DNA of 33,567 nt from a virus. How positions within the stretch are numbered: position 1 is the first letter of the stretch; every line of letters begins with the position of its first letter. A program made the translations under genes and the position numbers. Positions 26,668-33,567 of the stretch are shown piece after piece. Under the pieces are notes generated by a model. It was not told the DNA's origin. It made no database searches and saw only the letters and a program-made list of their open reading frames with translations. The stretch lies in the IMG/VR virus record IMGVR_UViG_3300003322_000593, positions 1-33,567 of that record, one strand, 5' to 3'.

Positions 26668-28914
26668 ATGACGACGACCCAGGCAGAAGAACAGAAAGCG
26701 TACGAGCAGGCGGCCGCGGACGGCTTTGCCAGCGACAGCAACGCACCGTTTGTCAATCTGAGCGTGCTGGGCACCCACTTGCTGGGCGAATTCAAGCAGG
26801 CCGTCCAGGACCGCCAGAAAACCGAAGAGCGCTGGCTCAAGGACCTGCGCCAGTATCGCGGCATCTACGAGCCGGACGTCGAGGCGGCGCTCGACGAGAA
26901 TCGTTCGCGGGCTTTCGTGCGCGCCACCCGCGTCAAGGTCAAGACCGTCGACGCGCGCGTGGCCGACTTGCTGTTCCCGTCGACCGCGGACCGTAACTGG
27001 ACCGCCGAGCCGACGCCGGCGCCGTCGCTCGACCGCGAGACCAAGGGGCAGATTGCCATGGCCCTGCAGCAAGAGCTGGGCCGCGCACCGAATCGTCTGG
27101 AATTCGATGACGCCGTGCGCAAGTTCGTCCAGGACCGGGCCGAGCGCATGACGCGCGTGATGGATGACCAGCTGGTGGAGGCCCGCTACAAGAACACCGC
27201 GCGCCAGGTGCTGCACTCGGGCCACTTGTACGGCACTGGCATCCTCAAGGCGCCGCTGGTCGAGCGCAAGGTACGGAACAAGTTCGTCCTCGAGCGCGGC
27301 AAGTGGGTGATGAAGACGATTTCCTACGTTGTCCCGTTCGTCGCCTATGTCCCGCTGTGGCGGTGGTATCCGGACATGTCCGCTACCACGCTTGAGGAAT
27401 GCAATTACGTGTGGGAGACGCACGCGCTGACGCGCGACGGCCTGGCGCAGCTGGCCAACCGCCGTTCCTTCGACGGCCAGGCGATCCGCGACTTCATCCT
27501 GGCCAACCCGGACGGCTCGACCGAGGTGCGCGCCTACGACACCGAAATTCGCTCGATCGGCGACCGTAGGACCTCTAAGCAGGTCAAGGACGGCAAGTAC
27601 GAGATCCTCGAACGCTGGGGGTGGTTGCCCGGCGAGTTGCTGGAAGGCGCCGGCTTCGATGTGCCGGAAGATCGCAAGCACGAAACCTTCTTCGCCAACA
27701 CGTGGATGCTGCCCACCGGCGAGGTGATCAAGTGCGTCCTGCAGCCGATCAACGGCGTCACCTTCCCGTATCACCTGTATTACGCCGACAAGGACGAGAC
27801 GTCGATTTTCGGCGAAGGCTTCGCCTCGATCATGCGCGCCGACCAGGAGACCATCAACGCGGCCACGCGCATGGTCCTCGACCACGCCGCGATCACGGCC
27901 GGCCCGCAGCTGGAGGCCAATATGGCCCTGCTCGCGCCCGGCGAAAAGGCCGACGAGGTCTACCCGTTCAAGGTATGGAAGCGCAACGGCGAGCAGCCCG
28001 GCGTGCCGGCGGTCCGCGTCATCGACCTGCCCAGCTCGATCGAGCACCTGTTCCCGATCGTGCAGATGTTCCAGAACAACGCCGACGACGTGACGGCGAT
28101 CCCGCGCTACATGCAGGGCCAGAACGTCAACGCCGGCGCGGCCGGCACCGCATCGGGCATGTCGATGCTGCTGGCGAACGCCTCGATCGTGATGAAGGAC
28201 TTGCTGACCAACTACGACGCGGTGTCGGAGAGCTTCATCGGTGCCCTGTACAAGTGGAACATGCAGTTCAACCCGGACGATTCCATCAAGGGCGACTACG
28301 ACATCAAGGCCCGCGGCACTGCGTCGCTGATGGCGAAGGAAATCCGCGCCCAGCAACTGGACCAGTTCGCGACCACGATCGGGCCGGAAGACGCCCCCTA
28401 CATCAAGCGCGAGGAACTGCTGCGGCAGCGCGCTCAGGCCCACGACCTTACCAGCATCATCAAGACCGAGGCCGAGGTCAAGGCGGAACAGAACAGCGAC
28501 GCGGCCAAGCAGCAAGCCGCCCTGGCCCAGAAGATGCAGGAACTGCAATTGGCCCAGGCCGAGGCGAATGTTTCCAAGGTGCAGGGCGAGGTGCAGCGCA
28601 TGGCCGCCGAGATCGCACGGATCCACGCCGTTGCGACGAAAACCAACGTCGACTCGGCCTATGCGGCGATGCAGGCCGGCGCCGTGGCGACCGAGCGCGC
28701 GCATACCGCCGCAGCCGGCGACGCCATCCTCAAATCGGCCGGCTACCAGGACGCCACACCGGCGGAGCCCACCCCGGGCGCGGATAGCACGGTGCCGGCC
28801 GAGCCCGGGCCCGTTCCTCCCATCCAGACCGGCGACCGCGACCCGCAAGGCGCCCAGGTCGGCGCCAACGTGGGCGAGCTGGCCGGGATCCACACGAACC
28901 GGATTGAAGATTGA
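26668..28914 (+). CDS. Portal protein (P22-like)
   Basis: A 748-residue portal of the P22/short-tailed phage type, the dodecameric ring through which DNA enters and leaves the head. N-terminal LLGEFKQAVQDRQKTEERWL and VRATRVKVKTVDARVADLLF form the base; the middle has SAMT-like WRWYPDMSATTLEECNYVWE; IPRYMQGQNVNAGAAGTASG and SMLLANASIVMKDLLTNYDA are typical of the stem/crown. The C-terminal 150 residues are a long helical, Gln/Ala-rich barrel-like tail (QQAALAQKMQELQLAQAEAN). ATG 26668 is the likely start; an in-frame ATG at 26641 lies in the terminator. It is downstream of terL and upstream of scaffold and capsid genes, the normal order. Confidence 0.92.
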   Translation: MTTTQAEEQKAYEQAAADGFASDSNAPFVNLSVLGTHLLGEFKQAVQDRQKTEERWLKDLRQYRGIYEPDVEAALDENRSRAFVRATRVKVKTVDARVADLLFPSTADRNWTAEPTPAPSLDRETKGQIAMALQQELGRAPNRLEFDDAVRKFVQDRAERMTRVMDDQLVEARYKNTARQVLHSGHLYGTGILKAPLVERKVRNKFVLERGKWVMKTISYVVPFVAYVPLWRWYPDMSATTLEECNYVWETHALTRDGLAQLANRRSFDGQAIRDFILANPDGSTEVRAYDTEIRSIGDRRTSKQVKDGKYEILERWGWLPGELLEGAGFDVPEDRKHETFFANTWMLPTGEVIKCVLQPINGVTFPYHLYYADKDETSIFGEGFASIMRADQETINAATRMVLDHAAITAGPQLEANMALLAPGEKADEVYPFKVWKRNGEQPGVPAVRVIDLPSSIEHLFPIVQMFQNNADDVTAIPRYMQGQNVNAGAAGTASGMSMLLANASIVMKDLLTNYDAVSESFIGALYKWNMQFNPDDSIKGDYDIKARGTASLMAKEIRAQQLDQFATTIGPEDAPYIKREELLRQRAQAHDLTSIIKTEAEVKAEQNSDAAKQQAALAQKMQELQLAQAEANVSKVQGEVQRMAAEIARIHAVATKTNVDSAYAAMQAGAVATERAHTAAAGDAILKSAGYQDATPAEPTPGADSTVPAEPGPVPPIQTGDRDPQGAQVGANVGELAGIHTNRIED

Positions 28915-28916
28915 GC

Positions 28917-29171
28917 ATGCTGACCCTCGACGTCATCCAGCGCCGTGCGGCGATCACGCGCCAGGTGCAGGAATTCCAGTTGCACCGCTCGACCGCCTAC
29001 ACCGAGCGCCTGGTGTGGCTGTTGGACGCCGTCATCGAAGACACCCTCTTCGACCTGGCGACGGTGGAGCCCGCTCGCCTGCAGTTCAAGCAAGGCGCGC
29101 TCGCCCAGCTCAAGGCGTTGCGCGAGGTGGTCCTCAGTAACGAATCGGCCACCTCACCCAAGGCCGTTTGA
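28917..29171 (+). CDS. Small conserved late protein
   Basis: An 84-residue helical protein, MLTLDVIQRRAAITRQVQEF at the start, with LQFKQGALAQLKALREVVLS near the end. It lies directly behind the portal (2-base gap) and before a terminator, where podovirus genomes often carry a small head or scaffold helper. TTG 28911, overlapping the portal TGA, is an alternative start. No motif and no proven function; assigned to morphogenesis only by location. Confidence 0.65.
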   Translation: MLTLDVIQRRAAITRQVQEFQLHRSTAYTERLVWLLDAVIEDTLFDLATVEPARLQFKQGALAQLKALREVVLSNESATSPKAV

Positions 29172-29192
29172 GCAGCACCGATCCTGAAACAG

Positions 29193-29216
29193 AACCCGCG
29201 CGAGCGGGTTTTTTTT
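29193..29216 (+). terminator. Terminator before the scaffold gene
   Basis: AACCCGC (29193-29199), loop GCGA, GCGGGTT (29204-29210) and a run of T residues to 29216. A clean rightward intrinsic terminator 21 bases after the small late gene. Confidence 0.8.
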
Positions 29217-29247
29217 CGCCCGTTCACGCCATCCACAGGAGAAAAAC

Positions 29248-30150
29248 ATGGCAACCAAAGACCTGAACAAGAAAGACGACGCCGACTTCGCCGCCGGTTT
29301 CAACGCCGAGGACAAGGCAAACACCGGCCCGACCGACGACGAAGAATTCGGCCTGACCGACGCTGCCAACGGTGGCGATGCCGACGGCGGTACTGCTACG
29401 GGCGGTGGCGGCACCGCCGCTGATGGTGGCGGCGATGCCAGCGGCGCGGTCGCGGCTGGAGGCACCGAAACTGGCGCCGCCGGGCCTGACCCGAAGGAAC
29501 TGGAAGCCGAAGCGGCCCGCCTGCGCGACCTGGATGCCGCCCTGAAGGCTAAGGCCGAGGAACTGGCCGCGAAGGAAGCCGCGATGTCGACCTCGAACAC
29601 CAACGAGCAGCAGACCAGCTCCGGTGGCGGAGACGGCGACGACAAGGCCGCTGGCGGCGGCGACGGTGGCGATGGCGGCGAGGACGACGACCCGGAAAAG
29701 GCCCTGGAAGAAGACTTTGGCCCGGAATTCGTCAGCCTGCTCAAGCGCCTGTTCAAGAAATGGGCCGGCAAGGAATTCGCGGACGGCCTGGGCCCGCTCG
29801 AAACCAAGATCAACGACGTGATCGAACACCTGCAGTCCGAGCGCACCGCCAGCCACTTCAAGGCGATCGCCGCGGCGCACGCGGACTACGAGGAAATCGT
29901 CAGCTCGCCGGAATTCGGCACATGGAAGGCGCAGCAAAGCCCGGACGAGCAAAAGCGCCTCGAGCGCGTGATCCAGTCCGGCACGTCCGACGAAATCATC
30001 GCAATGCTGACCTCCTTCAAGGACTCGCGCCAGAGCAGCGTCGACGAGGACGCGATCGACCAGGCCGAGGGCGTGCGCAGCTCGGGGCTCAGCCTGCCCA
30101 AGGCGCCGCCGGCCTCCGACGACTTCGTCGCGGCCTGGAATTCCCACTGA
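29248..30150 (+). CDS. Scaffolding-like protein
   Basis: A 300-residue, strongly acidic protein placed between portal and capsid, the scaffold position. The N-terminal half is Asp/Gly-rich and disordered (GDADGGTATGGGGTAADGGG), then a coiled-coil stretch (ELEAEAARLRDLDAALKAKA), a second Gly/Asp-rich linker, and a helical C-terminus (HLQSERTASHFKAIAAAHAD; KRLERVIQSGTSDEIIAMLT) that would bind capsid subunits. This build is typical of phage scaffolds, which guide prohead assembly and are then removed. No protease domain is visible. AGGAG lies before ATG 29248. Confidence 0.8.
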   Translation: MATKDLNKKDDADFAAGFNAEDKANTGPTDDEEFGLTDAANGGDADGGTATGGGGTAADGGGDASGAVAAGGTETGAAGPDPKELEAEAARLRDLDAALKAKAEELAAKEAAMSTSNTNEQQTSSGGGDGDDKAAGGGDGGDGGEDDDPEKALEEDFGPEFVSLLKRLFKKWAGKEFADGLGPLETKINDVIEHLQSERTASHFKAIAAAHADYEEIVSSPEFGTWKAQQSPDEQKRLERVIQSGTSDEIIAMLTSFKDSRQSSVDEDAIDQAEGVRSSGLSLPKAPPASDDFVAAWNSH

Positions 30151-30178
30151 CCCGCCCATTCCCTTTTCGCTGTTCCGT

Positions 30179-30198
30179 GCCAGTGCGGCCTCACTGGC
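30179..30198. other. Intergenic hairpin between scaffold and capsid genes
   Basis: GCCAGTG, six bases, CACTGGC: a 7-bp perfect stem without a T-run, in the 100-bp gap before the capsid gene. It is followed by GCGGCCG/CGGCCG repeats. It could be a weak terminator, RNA processing or stability element; capsid genes often have such upstream structures to raise expression. Confidence 0.4.
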
Positions 30199-30250
30199 GA
30201 CCCACGCGGCCGCTCGGCCGATTCCCAGTCTATTTATATAGGAAAACAAG

Positions 30251-31246
30251 ATGACGATTTATGGCGATATCACGCCGCGCACCGCCGCGTACGCATGCAA
30301 GCAGCTGCTCAAGCGCGCGATTCCGTTCCTGATCCTGGAACTGTTCGGCCAATCGAAGCCGCTGCCGGCGAATAACTCGAAGAGCATGGTGTTTCGCCGC
30401 TATTCGGCGCTGGACCCGACCCCGACCGCGCTGGTGGAAGGCGTGACCCCGGGCGCCCTGAGCCTGCAGACCACCGACATCACCTGCAATCTGGTGCAGT
30501 ACGGCTCGCGCATCATGATCACCGACGTCATCCTCGACACCCACGAGGATCCGGTGCTGAACGAGTCGATCGACCTGCTGGGCGAACAGGCCGCGCAGAT
30601 GATCGAGCGCATGCGTTACGGCATCCTGCGCGCGGGTACCAACGTCGTGTACGGCAACGGCGCCACCCGCAACGCCGTCAACACCCCGATCAACCTGACC
30701 GCGCAGCGCCGCATTGTGCGTGCCCTGAAGCGTCAGAACGCCGAGCCGATCACGAAGATCGTGCGTTCGACCCCGGCCTATGGCACCGAGCCGGTCAACA
30801 AGGCTTACATCGCCCTGATCCACCCGGACATGGAAGCCGACGTGCGCAACATGGTCGACGCCAACGGCAAGTCGGTGTTCGTGCCGGTGGAAAAATACGG
30901 CCAGCTGTCGCCGTACCCGGGCGAAATCGGCAAGGTGGAAGACGTGCGCTACCTGTCGTCGACCATCTTCACCCCGTGGCTCGCCGCCGGCGGCGCCAAG
31001 GGCGCGATGCTCTCGAGCGACAACACCAACGCGGACGTGTACCCAGCGTTGTACATCGCGGCCAACTCGTACGGCCTGGTCGCCCTGAAGAACATGTTCG
31101 CCGTCGTCCCGATGGTGGTCAATCCGAAGCCGAGCGACAGCGACCCGATGGCCCAGCGCGGCCACGTGGCCTGGAAGTCGATGCAGGGCGCGGTCATCCT
31201 CAACGACCAGTGGCTCGTGCGCGGCGAATTCGGCGTCACGGCGTAA
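30251..31246 (+). CDS. Major capsid protein (N4-gp56 family)
   Basis: A 331-residue major head protein in the N4-gp56 family. Recognisable segments are GDITPRTAAYACKQLLKRAI, the loop SKSMVFRRYSALDPTPTALV, GVTPGALSLQTTDITCNLVQ, YGSRIMITDVILDTHEDPVL and the C-terminal GHVAWKSMQGAVILNDQWLV. These fit the HK97-fold chain of this family, usual length about 330-400. AGGA precedes ATG 30251 after a 100-bp gap with a hairpin, and a strong terminator follows, so it may form its own expression unit. It would assemble with the scaffold and portal upstream into the prohead. Confidence 0.93.
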   Translation: MTIYGDITPRTAAYACKQLLKRAIPFLILELFGQSKPLPANNSKSMVFRRYSALDPTPTALVEGVTPGALSLQTTDITCNLVQYGSRIMITDVILDTHEDPVLNESIDLLGEQAAQMIERMRYGILRAGTNVVYGNGATRNAVNTPINLTAQRRIVRALKRQNAEPITKIVRSTPAYGTEPVNKAYIALIHPDMEADVRNMVDANGKSVFVPVEKYGQLSPYPGEIGKVEDVRYLSSTIFTPWLAAGGAKGAMLSSDNTNADVYPALYIAANSYGLVALKNMFAVVPMVVNPKPSDSDPMAQRGHVAWKSMQGAVILNDQWLVRGEFGVTA

Positions 31247-31262
31247 TCCCCTCAACCCTGGC

Positions 31263-31290
31263 AAACGCCCGCTCAAGCGGGCGTTTTTAT
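31263..31290 (+). terminator. Terminator after the capsid gene
   Basis: AAACGCCCGC (31263-31272), loop TCAA, GCGGGCGTTT (31277-31286) followed by TTAT. A strong 10-bp stem ending the capsid transcript, 16 bases after the stop. Confidence 0.85.
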
Positions 31291-31314
31291 TTGCCCCCGT
31301 TTCTGGAGTCCAAC

Positions 31315-31671
31315 ATGGCACGCAATACCAACGCAACCGCAACCGATATCGACGACGTTCAACCCGAAGTACAAGCCGCCGCCGCGCCCGCGGCGAAAAT
31401 CTCGCTGCCGGATATCGGCGCCGAGCTGTCCGGCCAGATGATGGAAGTCACCATCCAGCCTGGCCTGGACGAAGCCGGCAAGCAGGCCGCATTCCTGGGC
31501 ATCAACGGCCACGGCCTGCTGGTTCCGCGCGGCATTCCCGTGCGCCTCCCGGTCGAGGTGGTCGAGATCTTGAAGAACGCCACCATGGAAATCTACGAGC
31601 GCGAGGGCGACCGCATGGTGCCGCGCGAAGTCCAGCGTTACAGCTTCATGGCAATGCCGGTGAACGACTAA
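31315..31671 (+). CDS. Uncharacterised late (head-associated) protein
   Basis: A 118-residue protein placed between capsid and adaptor genes. A disordered start (NATATDIDDVQPEVQAAAAP) is followed by a compact beta/alpha body (MEVTIQPGLDEAGKQAAFLG; GIPVRLPVEVVEILKNATME). It is part of the conserved head module of N4-gp56-type phages, where a small protein of this size follows the capsid gene; a structural role such as a head decoration or completion factor is inferred from location only. GGAG lies six bases before ATG 31315. Confidence 0.7.
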   Translation: MARNTNATATDIDDVQPEVQAAAAPAAKISLPDIGAELSGQMMEVTIQPGLDEAGKQAAFLGINGHGLLVPRGIPVRLPVEVVEILKNATMEIYEREGDRMVPREVQRYSFMAMPVND

Positions 31672-31677
31672 GCGGCC

Positions 31678-32310
31678 ATGGCGACCCTGTCCGACTTCCT
31701 CCCGCACGTGCTGCCCTACGTGCCCGGGTGCTCCCGTCCGCTGGCGGAGCTGCACATCCGTAACGTGCTGATGGACTTCTGCACGTGGGCGCCGGTCGTG
31801 CAGCAGACCCTGGACCCGCTTACCGTCGTACAGGATGTACGCGACTACGATTTCGAGACCGACGTTGGCACCGTCGTGACGCATGTGCTCGAGGTGAAGT
31901 ACCGCGGACGGGACATCGACATCTATAAGGCGGGCGATCCGCGGATCGACCGTACTGGTCAGCGGGTGGAGCCGCCGAGCGGAATCATCCTGAACGCGAA
32001 CAACGCATTCAGCCTGAACGCGACCCCTGACACAACCGTTATCGGTGCCCTGCAGTTGCTGGTCGCGACCAAGCCCGGGCCGCGGGCGCAGCAGGTCGCC
32101 GACCTGCTACTGAACGACTACGGTTACGAAATCGGACAGGGCGCAGTGGCACGCCTGATGAAGGTCCCGGGTCAGACGTTCAGCGCACCCGGTGCCGCCT
32201 ACGCCTACGAGGCGCCCTACCTGAAAGCACGCACCGACGCACGGATCCGCGCCGAGGCGTCGTTCGGTGGCGCACAAACCCGGGTGCGATCACGCCGCTT
32301 CGGTACTTAA
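31678..32310 (+). CDS. Head-tail connector/adaptor protein
   Basis: A 210-residue protein starting MATLSDFLPHVLPYVPGCSR, with the segment PLAELHIRNVLMDFCTWAPV and YDFETDVGTVVTHVLEVKYR. This arrangement resembles adaptor proteins that extend the portal in podoviruses (Gp4/Gp10-type). The C-terminus contains YLKARTDARIRAEASFGGAQ and basic residues. It follows the previous gene by six bases and precedes another adaptor-like protein, so both probably form the ring stack between portal and tail. The ribosome site is weak. Identity is by position and general resemblance. Confidence 0.68.
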   Translation: MATLSDFLPHVLPYVPGCSRPLAELHIRNVLMDFCTWAPVVQQTLDPLTVVQDVRDYDFETDVGTVVTHVLEVKYRGRDIDIYKAGDPRIDRTGQRVEPPSGIILNANNAFSLNATPDTTVIGALQLLVATKPGPRAQQVADLLLNDYGYEIGQGAVARLMKVPGQTFSAPGAAYAYEAPYLKARTDARIRAEASFGGAQTRVRSRRFGT

Positions 32311-32341
32311 CTCCGCCATCTGGCTACTTAAAGGAATCAAT

Positions 32342-33007
32342 ATGCCGACAATAACCGTCGACTCGACGATCGCGCGCGCATCCGTTCTGCTGCAGGACCC
32401 GACGAACATCCGCTGGCCCAAGACCGAACTGCTGGACTGGCTGAACGACGGCCAGCGCGAGGTCGTTCTGCGCAAGCCGAACGCCTCGGTGAAGAACGCA
32501 GCGATCAACCTGATAGCCGGCACCAAGCAATTCATCCCGAGCGATGGTGTCCAACTGCTGGACGTGGTGCGCAACATGGTCAGCGGGCAGGCGATCCGCA
32601 TCGTCGACCGTGAAATCCTGGATGCCCAGCTTCCCGGCTGGCATGGCGCCACCCAGACCAAGGACGTCCAGCACTACTGCTATAACGATCTGGACCTGAA
32701 GAACTTCTACGTCTACCCGCCGAACAACGGCACTGGCGCCGTCGAGCTGATCTACAGTTCGTCACCGACCGCTGCGACCCTCGGTGGCGTGATCTCGATC
32801 GACGATATCTACCAGTCGGCCCTGGTCGACTACATCATGTACCGGGCCTACAGCAAGGATTCGGAATATGCGGCCGATCCGGCACGAGTGTCGTCCTATT
32901 ACACGTCGTTCGCTAACAGCCTGGGCGGCAAGCTGCAGATGGAAGTCGGCGCCAATCCGAACATGCGCGATGTCGTCAACCCCAACCTGCCTGGTCGGAA
33001 AGGTTGA
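32342..33007 (+). CDS. Phage adaptor protein (DUF6682-like)
   Basis: A 221-residue protein. The N-terminus has TIARASVLLQDPTNIRWPKT then ELLDWLNDGQREVVLRKPNA, a signature of a short-tail phage adaptor family (DUF6682 from memory). Later YVYPPNNGTGAVELIYSSSP and DDIYQSALVDYIMYRAYSKD are typical of head-completion adaptors that bind beneath the portal. AAAGGA precedes ATG 32342; a longer frame from 32267 overlaps the previous gene and lacks a site. It directly precedes the tail-fibre gene with a two-base gap. Confidence 0.8.
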   Translation: MPTITVDSTIARASVLLQDPTNIRWPKTELLDWLNDGQREVVLRKPNASVKNAAINLIAGTKQFIPSDGVQLLDVVRNMVSGQAIRIVDREILDAQLPGWHGATQTKDVQHYCYNDLDLKNFYVYPPNNGTGAVELIYSSSPTAATLGGVISIDDIYQSALVDYIMYRAYSKDSEYAADPARVSSYYTSFANSLGGKLQMEVGANPNMRDVVNPNLPGRKG

Positions 33008-33009
33008 CC

Positions 33010-33567
33010 ATGTCGGTGAAAACGGTCCCTGTATCGATCGCCGTCAATGATGCCAGCGGCGTGCCAGTGGTCGGCGCCGCCATTGTTGCCAAGTTATCGC
33101 AGCCCGAGATTTACCAGGGCTATGTCGTGCCGGTCGAGATATCGACCACGGCCGACAGCAGCGGAAACGCGGTCCTGAACCTCTGGCCGAATGAACTGGG
33201 CGCGACTCAGAGCTACTACGCGGTCAAGATCACCGATCCGCGCAGCCAAAAGACGTTGAAGCTCAACGCGACCATTCCTGACCGCGCATGCGCGCTGTAC
33301 GAAGTGGCCGAGGTGCCGCCGTATCCCGGAAAGACGGACGGGCAACTGGTAGTCGAACACGGCATCGAGACGATCGTGGCTCTGGTAGACACTGCAAACG
33401 GTTACGCCAGCACGGCGACAGCCAAGGCGGCGATTGCCGTCCAGGCGGCGACCGACGCGGCCAAGAACTCCGACACAGCCGCGCAGGCGGCGAACAGCGC
33501 GTTGACCAGCGCGGACACCGCGACCACCAAGGCGGGCCTCGTATCGGGATCCGCTGACGCCGCCGCA
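33010..33567 (+). CDS. Tail-fibre-like protein, N-terminal part (truncated by window)
   Basis: The first 186 residues of a longer protein running off the window. Residues 1-100 form a beta-rich domain (VSIAVNDASGVPVVGAAIVA; SYYAVKITDPRSQKTLKLNA), suited to attaching to the tail hub. From about 125 it turns into Ala/Thr/Asp heptad-like repeats (ATAKAAIAVQAATDAAKNSD), a coiled-coil-type stalk as in tail fibres, where the distal end would bind the host. AAAGG precedes ATG 33010. The receptor-binding C-terminus lies to the right of the window and was not seen. Confidence 0.75.
   Translation, partial: MSVKTVPVSIAVNDASGVPVVGAAIVAKLSQPEIYQGYVVPVEISTTADSSGNAVLNLWPNELGATQSYYAVKITDPRSQKTLKLNATIPDRACALYEVAEVPPYPGKTDGQLVVEHGIETIVALVDTANGYASTATAKAAIAVQAATDAAKNSDTAAQAANSALTSADTATTKAGLVSGSADAAA

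Noticed and set aside
26653-28893. A 746-codon open frame antisense to the portal gene
   Set aside because: It mirrors the portal gene frame; GC-rich third positions make long antisense frames common here. No ribosome site or recognisable domain.
1-33567. CRISPR array, rRNA or tRNA genes
   Set aside because: No regularly spaced identical repeats and no conserved RNA gene sequences seen.
33010-33567. Diversity-generating retroelement target (as in BPP-1-like podoviruses)
   Set aside because: The tail-fibre gene is cut before any variable C-terminus, and no reverse transcriptase or template repeat is in the window.

Overview
The window looks like the left part of a temperate podovirus-like prophage in a high-GC betaproteobacterium. 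The truncated leftward gene at the left edge reads as a chromosomal-type RdgC closest in feel to Oxalobacteraceae (Massilia/Duganella-like); this assignment is from memory of protein sequence, not a search. GC-rich codon use runs throughout, and nearly everything right of position 1990 is on the + strand in tightly coupled operons (many ATGA/GTGA overlaps).

Layout. 1-572: 5' part of rdgC (host, leftward). 573-1282: a mostly non-coding stretch holding a possible small membrane ORF, hairpins and operator-like palindromes. 1283-2584: immunity region with a short convergent gene, a leftward XRE repressor without a peptidase domain, a divergent Cro-like HTH gene and a CII-like activator; operators with a 6-7-6 palindrome geometry lie between repressor and cro, and one also lies in the left intergenic region. 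2746-9591: early operon with a C5 cytosine methyltransferase carrying nine repeats in its target-recognition position, a tiny zinc-ribbon protein, a D12-class adenine methylase, a PAPS-reductase-like PP-loop protein, an O-like replication initiator (with iteron-like repeats in its linker) and small conserved phage genes. 9659-11158: a possible Q-like late regulator and a tyrosine integrase, unexpectedly about 10 kb inside the element.

11159-11568 is a non-coding, repeat-containing stretch (possible attP arms). 11569-23735 is a long rightward accessory block of small, mostly unrecognised proteins, many Cys-rich, including NinX-like (DUF2591), HNH nuclease, DUF5131/Gp37-Gp68, ASCH-like and LigA-related proteins. 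23736-24143 is non-coding with strong hairpins and a terminator and separates the accessory block from the late operon. 24144-33567+: small protein, terminase small and large subunits, P22-type portal, small protein, scaffold-like protein, N4-gp56-family major capsid, head/connector adaptor proteins and the start of a tail-fibre-like gene cut by the window edge. Several late genes are separated by intrinsic terminators.

Working together: repressor/Cro/CII set the lysis-lysogeny state; the early operon modifies DNA (probably anti-restriction) and starts replication; the accessory block probably tunes host takeover; the late block packages DNA and builds a short-tailed virion. Nothing in the window is a clearly new system. 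The most unusual items are the nine-repeat methyltransferase and its coupled modification cassette, the internal integrase, the shared 6-7-6 operators, the in-gene iterons, duplicated gene-end sequences at junctions in the accessory block, and a 149-bp segment bounded by 14-bp perfect inverted repeats.
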